NCBI GenBank assembly: GCA_001880285.1
Contig: CP016269.1
Coordinates: forward strand, 1,498,501-1,562,500
Source: Flavobacteriaceae bacterium UJ101
GTDB taxonomy: Bacteria; Bacteroidota; Bacteroidia; Flavobacteriales; UJ101
Direction of reading: 5' to 3'
DNA length: 64,000 nt
Every line of letters begins with the position of its first letter. The stretch's first letter is position 1. Below the pieces are notes generated by a model. It made no database searches. It had not been told where the DNA came from and saw nothing but the letters and a program-made list of their open reading frames with translations. Positions 9,512-18,271 of the stretch are shown here, piece after piece. Position numbers and translations under genes: made by a program.

Positions 9512-10801
9512 ATGAGGATTTTAACTCTTTTATGTATACTGTTTTTTGAAGCTTCTTTACTAGCTGATGAAAATGTAACTTGGTTTGAAACTACAGTCTC
9601 AAAAAATAGAATAATTAAAAATCAAAATAGTGATACTCAATCAACAGGAAGTAATAATTCGATTACGGTAGCTTATGCTCCTTGTCAAAGTACAACAGAT
9701 ATTGATAATGGTATTATCAAATTCAATTTAAATACGAATGAATTGCCTCCTTATCAATATACAATTGAAGGAACAAATAATGATTATAGTTTAACAGGTA
9801 TTTTAGAAAGTAAGATAGGAGAAGTAACCGATATACCAAATGGAACGTATACCGTGACTGTAAAAAGTATAACCGAATTAGACCGTAGTACCTTTCTTTT
9901 AAAAGATGTTTCCTACGATCAGAATGCTGATATGTATAAATCTGAACGAGGTTCTGTTTGGAATATGCGATTACAATCAGGTACACAAACTCCAATAATC
10001 AATCAAGGAAAAATTTCTTTTCAATATACTAGTTCTACTTATGGACGTCCTATTGTACACTTAACCAGTAGAACAAATTCAACACTTTATGCAAGACAAT
10101 GGGATCCAAATGAACATACTTGGCTTGGAGGAACTGATGAAATACAGGTACAGGAGAATAACACAACGGTTCATACAGTTCCTCATGTTGATCATAATAT
10201 CTATTCAATTGAGGTTACAGATAGTGTTCGTTATTTGGTCAATGATTCTGTAGTGTACACATCAACTCAAGAAGTACAACCTGATTATCGATTTACAGCT
10301 TCTCCTCATCAATATGGAAATCTGATTAATTTTAAAATAGTTACATACGGATCACAAATTGAAGAAAGTCAAATTACCGTTAATGCACCAAGTTGTGAAA
10401 CGATATCGTATGGATATCCTATAGAAATTGAAGAAGCGCGAATTAATCAAACAAAAATTAATACAGATAGTTTACCCACAGATTATAATTTGGCTGTCAA
10501 TGGTGAAATGATTATTGAAGGTATCTTGATTAAAGATTTCACCTATTGGCCAGATTATGTGTTTGAAAAAGATTATCCGTTAAAAGATTTAAAAATAGTA
10601 GAAAAGGAAATTCAAAATTTAGGACATTTGCCTGATGTACCCTCAAAAGAGTATGTTTTAAAACATGGAGTAGATGTAGGAGAAATGAAGGTAACATTAT
10701 TAGAGAAAATTGAAGAATTAACATTGTATATCATTCAACAGCAAAAAATATTAGATAAACAACAAAAACAAATTAATCAACTTAAGGAAATAGTAGAATA
10801 G
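9512..10801 (+). CDS. Secreted modular protein: domain B plus coiled tail
   Basis: The 429-residue protein has a signal sequence, then a region here called B (about 50-300). B starts with an SprB-like repeat (NGIIKFNL, YQYTIEG, IPNGTYTVTVKS) and continues with a second module (VWNMRLQSGTQ, GRPIVHLTSR, LYARQWDPNEHTWLG, FTASPHQYGNL). The same B region occurs in the 1227-residue protein at 10938. The C-terminus carries the WPDYVFEKDYPLKDLK and LLEKIEELTLYIIQQQK tail shared with the preceding gene. SprB repeats are known from the flavobacterial gliding adhesin, which suggests a cell-surface or matrix role. It is the last gene before a strong terminator. Confidence 0.8.
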   Translation: MRILTLLCILFFEASLLADENVTWFETTVSKNRIIKNQNSDTQSTGSNNSITVAYAPCQSTTDIDNGIIKFNLNTNELPPYQYTIEGTNNDYSLTGILESKIGEVTDIPNGTYTVTVKSITELDRSTFLLKDVSYDQNADMYKSERGSVWNMRLQSGTQTPIINQGKISFQYTSSTYGRPIVHLTSRTNSTLYARQWDPNEHTWLGGTDEIQVQENNTTVHTVPHVDHNIYSIEVTDSVRYLVNDSVVYTSTQEVQPDYRFTASPHQYGNLINFKIVTYGSQIEESQITVNAPSCETISYGYPIEIEEARINQTKINTDSLPTDYNLAVNGEMIIEGILIKDFTYWPDYVFEKDYPLKDLKIVEKEIQNLGHLPDVPSKEYVLKHGVDVGEMKVTLLEKIEELTLYIIQQQKILDKQQKQINQLKEIVE

Positions 10802-10821
10802 GAACTATGATTAAAATTTAA

Positions 10822-10857
10822 AAATCCATCCTGAAACTATTTCAGGATGGATTTTTT
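10822..10857 (+). terminator. Terminator of the 7954-10801 operon
   Basis: A 15-bp perfect stem (AAATCCATCCTGAAA with its complement, loop CTA) runs into six T residues. Confidence 0.9.
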
Positions 10858-10865
10858 ATGAAATA

Positions 10866-10881
10866 TACCCTATTGAGGGTA
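10866..10881. promoter_or_regulatory. Candidate response-regulator operator, copy 2
   Basis: TACCCTATTGAGGGTA is a dyad that reads as two 7-base half-sites (TACCCTA and, inverted, TACCCTC) around two bases, 56 bases before the ATG at 10938. It matches copy 1 in arrangement and in 12 of 16 positions. A degenerate -7 box, TGTTTTTG, follows at 10896-10903. It could instead be a weak hairpin, but lacks an immediate T tract. Confidence 0.5.
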
Positions 10882-10937
10882 TGTTTTTAATAAGATGTTT
10901 TTGAGAACTTTATAGAATAATTATAAAATTTAAAAAC

Positions 10938-13900
10938 ATGCAAAAATTTACTATTCTACTGTTCTTTTTATTGAGTACAGTTTTATTGGGTAGAGAATAT
11001 GATATGGTTGAAACCATTCCCATTTCTCAAAAAACGATTTTGAACTCTTTAGCAAATGAAGAGATTATTATAGATCCGAATCATTTTATTGCTTTATCAC
11101 CTACAACTTCCTTATCTCAAAAAGAGGGTTTAATTTATTTAAGTGGTGCTTTTTCGAATGCACGTACCAAGGAGTTGTATTCAAAAAGTAGTGATATATA
11201 TGTTGAATTTAAAGCAGGAGGTGATGTAGATAAAGGTATACGTATGCGTCAACATGTAGGATTTACGAATAATGGACCTTATTCCTATCGGGGGTTTTTA
11301 TTACATAAAGATTCTGATAGAGTAGATCTTTATTTTAATTGGGATGATGTTAGAGAAAATATTTCAACGTATAACCCAGGTGATATATTTAGGATAGAAA
11401 AGCTAGGAGATAAGGTTTATTATAAACAAAATGGAGTAATATTGTATGAAGAAACCTTTGTATTAAATGATTTTTTAATAGGAATAGCATCATCAGACCA
11501 AAATGGTTATATTGAGGGTATTAAAGTAGGAACACCAGTTGCTCCCATTACAGTAGAGAACCCTCCTTGTTCAACGGATGGAGGGATTATTAAATTTAAT
11601 TTGACAAGTGGAGAAGCTCCTTATCAATATACAATCAAAGGAGAAAATAATAGTTTTTCATTAAAAGGAGTTTTAAATGAAAAAATAGGGGAAGTAACAG
11701 GAATTCCAAATGGTAATTACCAAGTAAGTGTTCAAAGTATAAGTGAGATAGATCGTAATACGTTTTCATTAGTTAATGTAAGCTATAATGAAACTATAGA
11801 TACTTATACAAAGACTTCGGGTTCAGGTTGGAATATGCGTTTACAATCGGGAAATCAAACATCTAAAATAGAAAAAGGAATCCTTTCATTTAAATATACT
11901 GGTTCTAGTTATGGGCGTCCTATAGTTCATTTAACTAGTAGAGGAGGGGCCACACTTTATGCGAGGCAATGGGATCCGAATGAACATACGTGGCTTGGAG
12001 AAGGTAATGAAGCTTATGTGCAGGAGAATAATGCGACAGTTTATACAGTATCTCATAGTAATGATAATGAATATTCAATAGAAGTTACGGATAAAGTACG
12101 TTATTTAGTAAATGGAGAAGTAGTGTTTACCTCTACCCAAATTGTAAAGCCAGAGTATCGATTTACGGCATCACCTCATCAATATGGTAATTTAAAGGAA
12201 TTTAGAGTAATAAATTATGAAGGAGATATTGTACAAGAGAATGTTACAGTCAATGTTAAAAGCTGTGAAGAGTTAGAGGTTAAAGTTATAAGTCCTTTAT
12301 ATAAATTTGATACTCATAATCAGATTAATAGCTTAGGTATTTCGTATACTGAAATTGCTAAAAGTTTAATAGATGATAGTGGAAATAAATTTATAGATAA
12401 AGTAACAGATTATACGAAACAAACTGTAGTAGATGCACTACAAAATGGTAATTATTTTTATCATTTAATTAATACGGAACAAGGGTCTATGGATCAATTA
12501 TTTTTTGATGGTGCAGAGGATAATTATCCTATGACGGTTTTACAAGATGAATTGATTTCGTTTGGAATGTTATTAAAAAATAACACATCTGAAGTTCAAA
12601 CATATCATATTAATACCAATCTTCCTAGTACGGATAAAAATATTATTATAAGACGTGAGGCTAATATTACGGAATGGTGGAGTTTATATTCAATTGCTGG
12701 ACGAAATGATGATTCTAATATTAGAATTATAGGAGACCCTTTAACGATTGTATCTCATGAAATATTAGAACCTTTAGATACAAGATTTGATAGGTATGTA
12801 CACCCTGATCCTGAAAAAGGGATAGGAAGAAACTATATAAAGTTATACCCCAATGAGACTATTAAATTAGTTTTTGAATTTACAGGGGATTCTGATTTTT
12901 CAAACTCAGAGAATAATTATTTTGTAAAATTTGAAAATCAATCAATAGACAAATCTGTTTTAAATAAAGATCTTTCAATTAATTTGTTAACAAACGAATT
13001 ACCTAATATTAAAATACCTAATATTTCTTTTGACAATGGTAACCAAACAAGATCATGGCTGAATTATTATGATGGTTACTTTTATAATACAGAAGATGAT
13101 TCCAGTAGTGTATGGAATAATTTTGTCAGAACGTCAAAAAAAGCTCCAAGTTTTTATCCTCTTTTCAAAAAAAGATATAATTTAAACTCTACGCTATTAG
13201 GTAATGCTGAATTTAATTCTAATGGTATTCTTAATGAATTAAGAAAAAATATATCAGATAGCGATAAGTTTTTTTGGTTTACTCCAATCTCTTATATAAA
13301 TCAAGGTCAAGAAGGTATAAATGCTTATATAAATCGTTTAGATGAAATTTTAGTTCAAGCAGAACAAAATAGAAATGGATGGGGATATGAAAATTTTGGA
13401 TATGATATAACATTTGAAGAAATTAAGAATACAATATATATTTATCCTATTGATGAAATAAGTTTTCCTAACCCTAAAGAGTATCCTGAAGAATATGCAG
13501 ATTTTAAGTCTAGAATTTTACCATGGTATGGGAATTTATTAAAAGCATTAAAAGAAAACGGTTATAAAACTATACTTACATTTGGTTTAAATAGAGAATG
13601 GGAAATGAAAAATAATAATGAAGATTTAAATCTAAAATTAGAAACACTAGTTCCTCATTTAAATGTAGTTGTTGATGCAATGTTAGCCGGAAAACCAATA
13701 CATCAAGGTAAATTAAATGAATTACAACAAAATTTTAATTTTGAAATTTGGAATTATGATTCAGAACCAGCAAGAGGAAATGAAAATATTCTTCGCACAA
13801 AAACAAATAACCTAACATCTGTATTAGCTGGTAATATGGGATATAGTATATTTCGTTTTGAGGATTATGACAATGGAGATAGTGCATGGAGAGCTAGAGA

Positions 13901-14621
13901 TTTAGGTTTGGATGATAGTGGTAATCCTATTATAGGATTACATAGAGGTTTAATTTATTTAACAGATGTAACTACAGCCAAAATTAATGAGCATTGGAAT
14001 CCTTTGACTAAAGAATATAAAAATACAGGTAGAATAAGTCTATATTCGGGACGTCAAAATATTTGGTACTGGATGGCAACCTCAGCTCGTTTATTAGCTT
14101 ATAATGAATCAGTAAACTTAGCTAAAATGATTAAATACCTGCAAGAACTTGATAATAATACAGTTAATTCTAAATTAGAAGAGTATAAAACTAGAGTTAG
14201 TACAATTAACAGTGCTTCAAGAGCGGTAAAAGGTATTGGTTATTTAAATCAAAAACAATTAACTGATTTAAATACACTTTCAAATGAAATAAAGCAATTG
14301 TATGCTGCTCATTATCAGGAAAACACATCATCAAGAAGAGTGGAAGAAAAATCAAAAGAACTTCAGACATTTGAAAAACCAACTTCATTTACTATAGTTT
14401 ACCCAAATCCGACGAATGGAATGGTAAATGTAAAAGCAGAAAAAGATATTAAAGCATGGAAAATGGTGAGTATGTCAGGTAAAATGGTTGGACATGGAGA
14501 ATTTAAAGCTCCAAAACGTACTTTTGTTACTCATATTGGGAATCAATCAGGAGGTTTATATGTGATACAGATAATTTATACAGATGGAACCTCTGAGAGT
14601 AAAAAAGTTATGAAAAGATAA
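10938..14621 (+). CDS. Large T9SS-secreted multidomain protein (domains A and B, unknown central domain, CTD)
   Basis: The 1227-residue protein combines the pieces of its upstream neighbours: signal peptide; domain A (about 50-205, as in the 325-residue protein); domain B with SprB-like repeat (about 215-445, as in the 429-residue protein); a central region of about 680 residues; and a T9SS sorting domain (YPNPTNG near 1152 to the end). The central part contains LPWYGNLLKALKENGYKTIL, FEIWNYDSEPARG and IFRFEDYDNGDSAWRARD, which suggest a TIM-barrel-like hydrolase fold; I cannot assign a family. It has its own candidate operator and terminator. Its CTD segment KDIKAWKMVSMSG is identical to that of the protein at 37292. 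Confidence 0.85.
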   Translation: MQKFTILLFFLLSTVLLGREYDMVETIPISQKTILNSLANEEIIIDPNHFIALSPTTSLSQKEGLIYLSGAFSNARTKELYSKSSDIYVEFKAGGDVDKGIRMRQHVGFTNNGPYSYRGFLLHKDSDRVDLYFNWDDVRENISTYNPGDIFRIEKLGDKVYYKQNGVILYEETFVLNDFLIGIASSDQNGYIEGIKVGTPVAPITVENPPCSTDGGIIKFNLTSGEAPYQYTIKGENNSFSLKGVLNEKIGEVTGIPNGNYQVSVQSISEIDRNTFSLVNVSYNETIDTYTKTSGSGWNMRLQSGNQTSKIEKGILSFKYTGSSYGRPIVHLTSRGGATLYARQWDPNEHTWLGEGNEAYVQENNATVYTVSHSNDNEYSIEVTDKVRYLVNGEVVFTSTQIVKPEYRFTASPHQYGNLKEFRVINYEGDIVQENVTVNVKSCEELEVKVISPLYKFDTHNQINSLGISYTEIAKSLIDDSGNKFIDKVTDYTKQTVVDALQNGNYFYHLINTEQGSMDQLFFDGAEDNYPMTVLQDELISFGMLLKNNTSEVQTYHINTNLPSTDKNIIIRREANITEWWSLYSIAGRNDDSNIRIIGDPLTIVSHEILEPLDTRFDRYVHPDPEKGIGRNYIKLYPNETIKLVFEFTGDSDFSNSENNYFVKFENQSIDKSVLNKDLSINLLTNELPNIKIPNISFDNGNQTRSWLNYYDGYFYNTEDDSSSVWNNFVRTSKKAPSFYPLFKKRYNLNSTLLGNAEFNSNGILNELRKNISDSDKFFWFTPISYINQGQEGINAYINRLDEILVQAEQNRNGWGYENFGYDITFEEIKNTIYIYPIDEISFPNPKEYPEEYADFKSRILPWYGNLLKALKENGYKTILTFGLNREWEMKNNNEDLNLKLETLVPHLNVVVDAMLAGKPIHQGKLNELQQNFNFEIWNYDSEPARGNENILRTKTNNLTSVLAGNMGYSIFRFEDYDNGDSAWRARDLGLDDSGNPIIGLHRGLIYLTDVTTAKINEHWNPLTKEYKNTGRISLYSGRQNIWYWMATSARLLAYNESVNLAKMIKYLQELDNNTVNSKLEEYKTRVSTINSASRAVKGIGYLNQKQLTDLNTLSNEIKQLYAAHYQENTSSRRVEEKSKELQTFEKPTSFTIVYPNPTNGMVNVKAEKDIKAWKMVSMSGKMVGHGEFKAPKRTFVTHIGNQSGGLYVIQIIYTDGTSESKKVMKR

Positions 14622-14637
14622 CTTTTTTTATAATCAG

Positions 14638-14704
14638 TTCTGATAATTTATCAGAATTATACAAGTTGAATCCATCTCGAAATAGCTTCGGGGTGGATTT
14701 TTTT
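14638..14704 (+). terminator. Palindrome and terminator after the 1227-residue protein gene
   Basis: TTCTGATAA and its complement form a hairpin at 14638-14656 without a T tract. A second hairpin at 14669-14697 (AATCCATCTCGAA paired with TTCGGGGTGGATT, some G-T pairs) runs into a T tract and is the likely terminator. Confidence 0.8.
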
Positions 14705-14787
14705 AGTAGTAAGAAATGGTAAAGTTTTTTATTTTTGTAGATTTAAGAAGATAAATTAGCAACACTAAAACTAAATTTTAAGAAATT

Positions 14788-14804
14788 TTGGCATTAGTTT
14801 TGCA
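14788..14804 (+). promoter_or_regulatory. Sigma-54-type promoter
   Basis: TTGGCATTAGTTTTGCA fits the -24/-12 sigma-54 consensus (YTGGCACGnnnnTTGCW), with GG and GC exactly 10 bases apart. Transcription would begin near 14815, about 25 bases before the ATG at 14840. Confidence 0.65.
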
Positions 14805-14839
14805 ATGTTCTGTAAAAGAAAGATTAAATACGCGAGATA

Positions 14840-15316
14840 ATGAAAAAGATTTTACCATTTTTAATCATTTTTATATTAATAATAGGGTTTTCATTTACAA
14901 AAAATATTAATAGTGGTTTTCATGTAACAACTACTAAAATTGATTATAACTCTGCTTCAAAGAAAATTAGTATTTCCATGAAGTTTTTCACTGAAGATAT
15001 TGAAGGGGCTGTTAATAAAAAAAGTACTGACGCATCTTTTAAAAGTGCTCTAGGGCAGTATGTTAAGAGCAAATTTAAGATGAAAGTGAATGGAGCTTCT
15101 AAAAGTTTAAGATTAACAGGAATTAATGCTTCTTCAAAAACTACTTGGGGATATTTTGAAATTTCTGGTGTAACCGACGTGAAAAATATTGAGGTAAATA
15201 ATACAATGTTATTAAATTTATCTGGACAAAAAAATATTATGAATTTCTCTGTTAATGGACAACGAAAATCATTGGTTGGGAACAGTAGCAAAAAACTTGT
15301 AAAAGCAACGTTTTAA
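14840..15316 (+). CDS. DUF6702 family secreted protein
   Basis: The 158-residue protein has an N-terminal signal or anchor (ILPFLIIFILIIGFSF) and a beta-rich body beginning HVTTTKIDYNSASKKISISM, the pattern of the Bacteroidota family DUF6702, whose role is unknown. There are no cysteines and no catalytic motifs. It is preceded by a sigma-54-type promoter and followed by a hairpin terminator at 15332-15360, so it may be transcribed alone or read through into the two lipoprotein genes downstream. Confidence 0.7.
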   Translation: MKKILPFLIIFILIIGFSFTKNINSGFHVTTTKIDYNSASKKISISMKFFTEDIEGAVNKKSTDASFKSALGQYVKSKFKMKVNGASKSLRLTGINASSKTTWGYFEISGVTDVKNIEVNNTMLLNLSGQKNIMNFSVNGQRKSLVGNSSKKLVKATF

Positions 15317-15331
15317 TAAAACATAAAATAG

Positions 15332-15360
15332 AAAAGGTGATGGTTCGTTCACCTTTTTTT
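15332..15360 (+). terminator. Terminator between DUF6702 and lipoprotein genes
   Basis: AAAAGGTGA and TCACCTTTT form a 9-bp stem around TGGTTCGT, followed by more T residues. Its presence argues that the following gene has its own promoter or depends on read-through. Confidence 0.8.
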
Positions 15361-15404
15361 ATTAAATTCGTTTAACAAAAATAATCGATCAAATCAATTT
15401 TAAA

Positions 15405-15893
15405 ATGAAAAAAGTATTTTTTCTAGTTACTACAATGGTATTTTTAGCCTCTTGTAGCCTTACAAAAGAAAACAAAGAGTACAGACATGCAATCGATGGG
15501 AAATGGATTGTTGACAATGTAACGTACGAAGGTCCCGAAGGAAAATTCAATATTAATGCATTTGGAGAAGGAAAACCAGAATGTTTTATTGGAAGTACAT
15601 GGAGTTTAAACCAAAATAATAGTTCAGGTACCTATACATTACCAGGAGGTGCAGATTGTAACTCAGGTACGAAAGTAATTAACTGGTCTGTATATCAGCC
15701 TGCATCAGGTTTAAGTTATTTCCAATATAAAGTAATTGGAGGTGGAGATAAGGCAAAAAATGTTGTAAGTGGTTATAGAATGGGTGTTGATATGGTTTCA
15801 GCTAATGAAATGCAATTACGTTCTTCAAATAAAATCGAAGGAGAAAATGAAAATTACGATATCATTTATCACTTTAAACGAAATAATCCATAA
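15405..15893 (+). CDS. Lipocalin-like outer-membrane lipoprotein
   Basis: The 162-residue protein has lipobox FLASC and the features of Bacteroidota lipocalin-like lipoproteins: GKWIVDNVTYEG at the start of the barrel, Cys residues in PECFIG and ADCNSG that may pair, and a C-terminal NYDIIYHFKR strand. Such proteins form an eight-stranded barrel that may bind a small hydrophobic ligand; none can be named. The gene is 15 bases from the OmpA-family gene that follows, in the same direction, so the two are probably co-transcribed. Confidence 0.7.
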   Translation: MKKVFFLVTTMVFLASCSLTKENKEYRHAIDGKWIVDNVTYEGPEGKFNINAFGEGKPECFIGSTWSLNQNNSSGTYTLPGGADCNSGTKVINWSVYQPASGLSYFQYKVIGGGDKAKNVVSGYRMGVDMVSANEMQLRSSNKIEGENENYDIIYHFKRNNP

Positions 15894-15908
15894 TTAAGAA
15901 AAAATAAT

Positions 15909-16616
15909 ATGAAAAATATAACAGTAAAATTAGGTGCTTTAGCTATTGCGGGAACTTTAACTTTAGGTTCTTGTTCAAGTATTCAAAATGCGAATAATCA
16001 ACAAAAAGGAACAGGTATTGGTGCCATAGGAGGTGCTGTTTTAGGAGGAATCATTGGAAATCAAATTGGTGGTGGAAATTCTGAAATTGGTGCTGTAATT
16101 GGTAGTGTTATCGGTGGTGCTGCTGGGAATGCTATTGGTGGTAAGATGGATCGTCAAGCAGAACAAATTGAAAATGAAGTTCCAGGAGCAAAAGTTGAGC
16201 GTGTAAATGATGGAGAAGCTATTGCCGTTACTTTTGATGGTGAAAGTGGAGGAGTTACTTTTGAAACAGCACAATACGCTGTTACACCAGCATCTCAAAC
16301 TACTTTAGATAAATTAATTGATGTTTTTAAAGCGTATCCTGATACAAACTTATTAATTAACGGGCATACTGATAATGTTGGTAATGATGCCAATAATATG
16401 ACATTATCTCAAAAAAGAGCAATGTCTGTTCGTGATTATTTAGTAGCAAATGGTGTTGATGCTTCACGTGTTACGACTAAATGGTATGGTGAAACAATGC
16501 CAAAGGCAACGAATGATACGGCTGAAGGAAGATCTATAAACAGACGTGTGGAGGTATTTATTACACCAAATGAAAAAATGATCCAAGAAGCTAAAGAAGC
16601 AACAGGAGAACAATAA
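15909..16616 (+). CDS. OmpA-family lipoprotein with glycine-zipper segment
   Basis: The 235-residue protein has lipobox LGSC, then a glycine-zipper region of about 50 residues (GIGAIGGAVLGGIIGNQIGG and a second copy of the pattern), and a C-terminal OmpA domain at about 115-225 with the peptidoglycan-binding motif INGHTDNVGNDANNMTLSQK and the NRRVEV end. Such proteins tether the outer membrane to peptidoglycan; the glycine zipper may insert in or associate with membrane. It follows the lipocalin-like gene closely and is ended by a hairpin at 16643. Confidence 0.92.
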   Translation: MKNITVKLGALAIAGTLTLGSCSSIQNANNQQKGTGIGAIGGAVLGGIIGNQIGGGNSEIGAVIGSVIGGAAGNAIGGKMDRQAEQIENEVPGAKVERVNDGEAIAVTFDGESGGVTFETAQYAVTPASQTTLDKLIDVFKAYPDTNLLINGHTDNVGNDANNMTLSQKRAMSVRDYLVANGVDASRVTTKWYGETMPKATNDTAEGRSINRRVEVFITPNEKMIQEAKEATGEQ

Positions 16617-16642
16617 TATAAAATTTTAATATTATAAAAGGA

Positions 16643-16668
16643 AAAAGCCATCAATTTTGATGGCTTTT
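16643..16668. terminator. Bidirectional terminator
   Basis: AAAAGCCATCAA and its complement form a 12-bp stem between convergent genes, with T tracts available on both strands. Confidence 0.85.
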
Positions 16669-16691
16669 CTATTGTAAGATTTTGTAATATG

Positions 16692-18089
16692 TTATTTATG
16701 TACTTGAGGAGCTAACATGTTAGAAGGATCTAAAATGTTATCCAATTCTTCTTTGGTTAAAATTTGATGTTCAAGTACTAAGTTATAGACGCTTTTACCA
16801 GTTTCAAGAGCTTCTTTTGCAATTTTAGTACTGTTTTTATACCCAATATGAGGATTTAGAGCCGTTACAATACCGATACTATTTAAAACCATTTCTTTAC
16901 AATGTTCTTCATTTGCTGTGATTCCCTCAATACAGCGTTCTCTTAAGGTATCCATACCACGTTGTAACATTTCAATTGATTCCATAATAGAAAAAGTTAA
17001 AACAGGTTCCATCACATTTAATTGTAATTGTCCCGCTTCAGCAGCCATAGTTACAGTTAAATCGTTTCCAATTACCTTAAAACATACTTGATTCATAACT
17101 TCAGGAATAACAGGATTTACTTTTCCAGGCATAATAGAAGAACCTGGTTGAACAGCCGGTAAATTAATTTCATTAAATCCAGCACGAGGTCCAGAAGAAA
17201 GAATACGTAAATCATTACAAATTTTAGATAATTTAACCGCCATACGTTTTAGTGCAGATGAATAAATTACGTAAGAACCAGTATCAGGAGTCGCTTCCAC
17301 TAAGTTTTTAGCTTTAACAAAATTATGTCCTGTAATTTTTTTCATATTTTCTGCACATAGTTCTGCATATCCTGGAGCAGCATTCAATCCTGTTCCAATA
17401 GCAGTAGCACCCATGTTTATTTCTAAAAATAATTGAGCATTTTGATCCAAACGTTCAATTTCTTCTTCTAAAGTAGCAGCAAAAGCTTCAAATTCTTGCC
17501 CTAAAGTCATTGGAACAGCATCTTGCAATTGTGTGCGTCCCATTTTAATAACATCTTTAAATTCAATTCCTTTTTTTCTAAAAGAAGCAATTAAATCTTT
17601 TAAATAATGTATTAATGTGTTATTGGAATTGATTGTTGCCAATTTAATAGCAGTTGGATAAGCATCATTAGTTGATTGAGATAAATTAACATGGTCATTT
17701 GGAGAACAATATTCGTATTGTCCCTTTTCATATCCCATAATTTCTAAGGCACGATTAGCAATGACTTCATTCGCATTCATATTAGTAGAAGTTCCAGCAC
17801 CTCCTTGAATCATATCGGATGGAAATTCATCGTTAAATTTCCCTTCAATAATTTCTTGAGAAGCTTTAACAATGGCATCTTTTATGGTTGTGTCCAAAAG
17901 TCCTAATGAATGATTAGTTTCAGCTGCTGCCCATTTTACATAAGCTAGAGCTTTTATAAACTCAGGAAAATGGCTTAGTTTAACCCCTGAAATATAAAAG
18001 TTCTCAATAGCTCTTTGTGTTTGTACACCATAATAAGCATCCTTAGGGACATTTAAATTACCGATTAAATCATTTTCAATTCTATACAT
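16692..18089 (-). CDS. aspA: Aspartate ammonia-lyase
   Basis: The 465-residue enzyme deaminates L-aspartate to fumarate and ammonia. It has the fumarase/aspartase signature GSSIMPGKVNPVIPE from residue 316, which carries the mobile catalytic loop, the conserved N-terminal DAYYGVQTQRA, and substrate-binding segments SQSTNDAYPTA and GRTQLQDAVP. The form PVIPEVMNQV after the signature favours aspartase over class II fumarase. Length is normal. It is divergent from a dicarboxylate transporter, which suggests joint use of C4 acids and amino acids as carbon and nitrogen sources. Confidence 0.92.
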   Translation of the reverse strand: MYRIENDLIGNLNVPKDAYYGVQTQRAIENFYISGVKLSHFPEFIKALAYVKWAAAETNHSLGLLDTTIKDAIVKASQEIIEGKFNDEFPSDMIQGGAGTSTNMNANEVIANRALEIMGYEKGQYEYCSPNDHVNLSQSTNDAYPTAIKLATINSNNTLIHYLKDLIASFRKKGIEFKDVIKMGRTQLQDAVPMTLGQEFEAFAATLEEEIERLDQNAQLFLEINMGATAIGTGLNAAPGYAELCAENMKKITGHNFVKAKNLVEATPDTGSYVIYSSALKRMAVKLSKICNDLRILSSGPRAGFNEINLPAVQPGSSIMPGKVNPVIPEVMNQVCFKVIGNDLTVTMAAEAGQLQLNVMEPVLTFSIMESIEMLQRGMDTLRERCIEGITANEEHCKEMVLNSIGIVTALNPHIGYKNSTKIAKEALETGKSVYNLVLEHQILTKEELDNILDPSNMLAPQVHK

Positions 18090-18271
18090 AATTATTTATT
18101 GTTTGTTTTGTGTTATATCAAAAATACAAAGAATATTTTGCAAATTTTAAGCTTTTTATAGAGGATAGACAAATGATGTGATATGAAAAAAATCATTGAT
18201 TTAAACTATCATTTTTTTTAATTCAGAACCATTTTTTATGTGTAGCTTTATCAGAGTAAATTAATTAAGAA

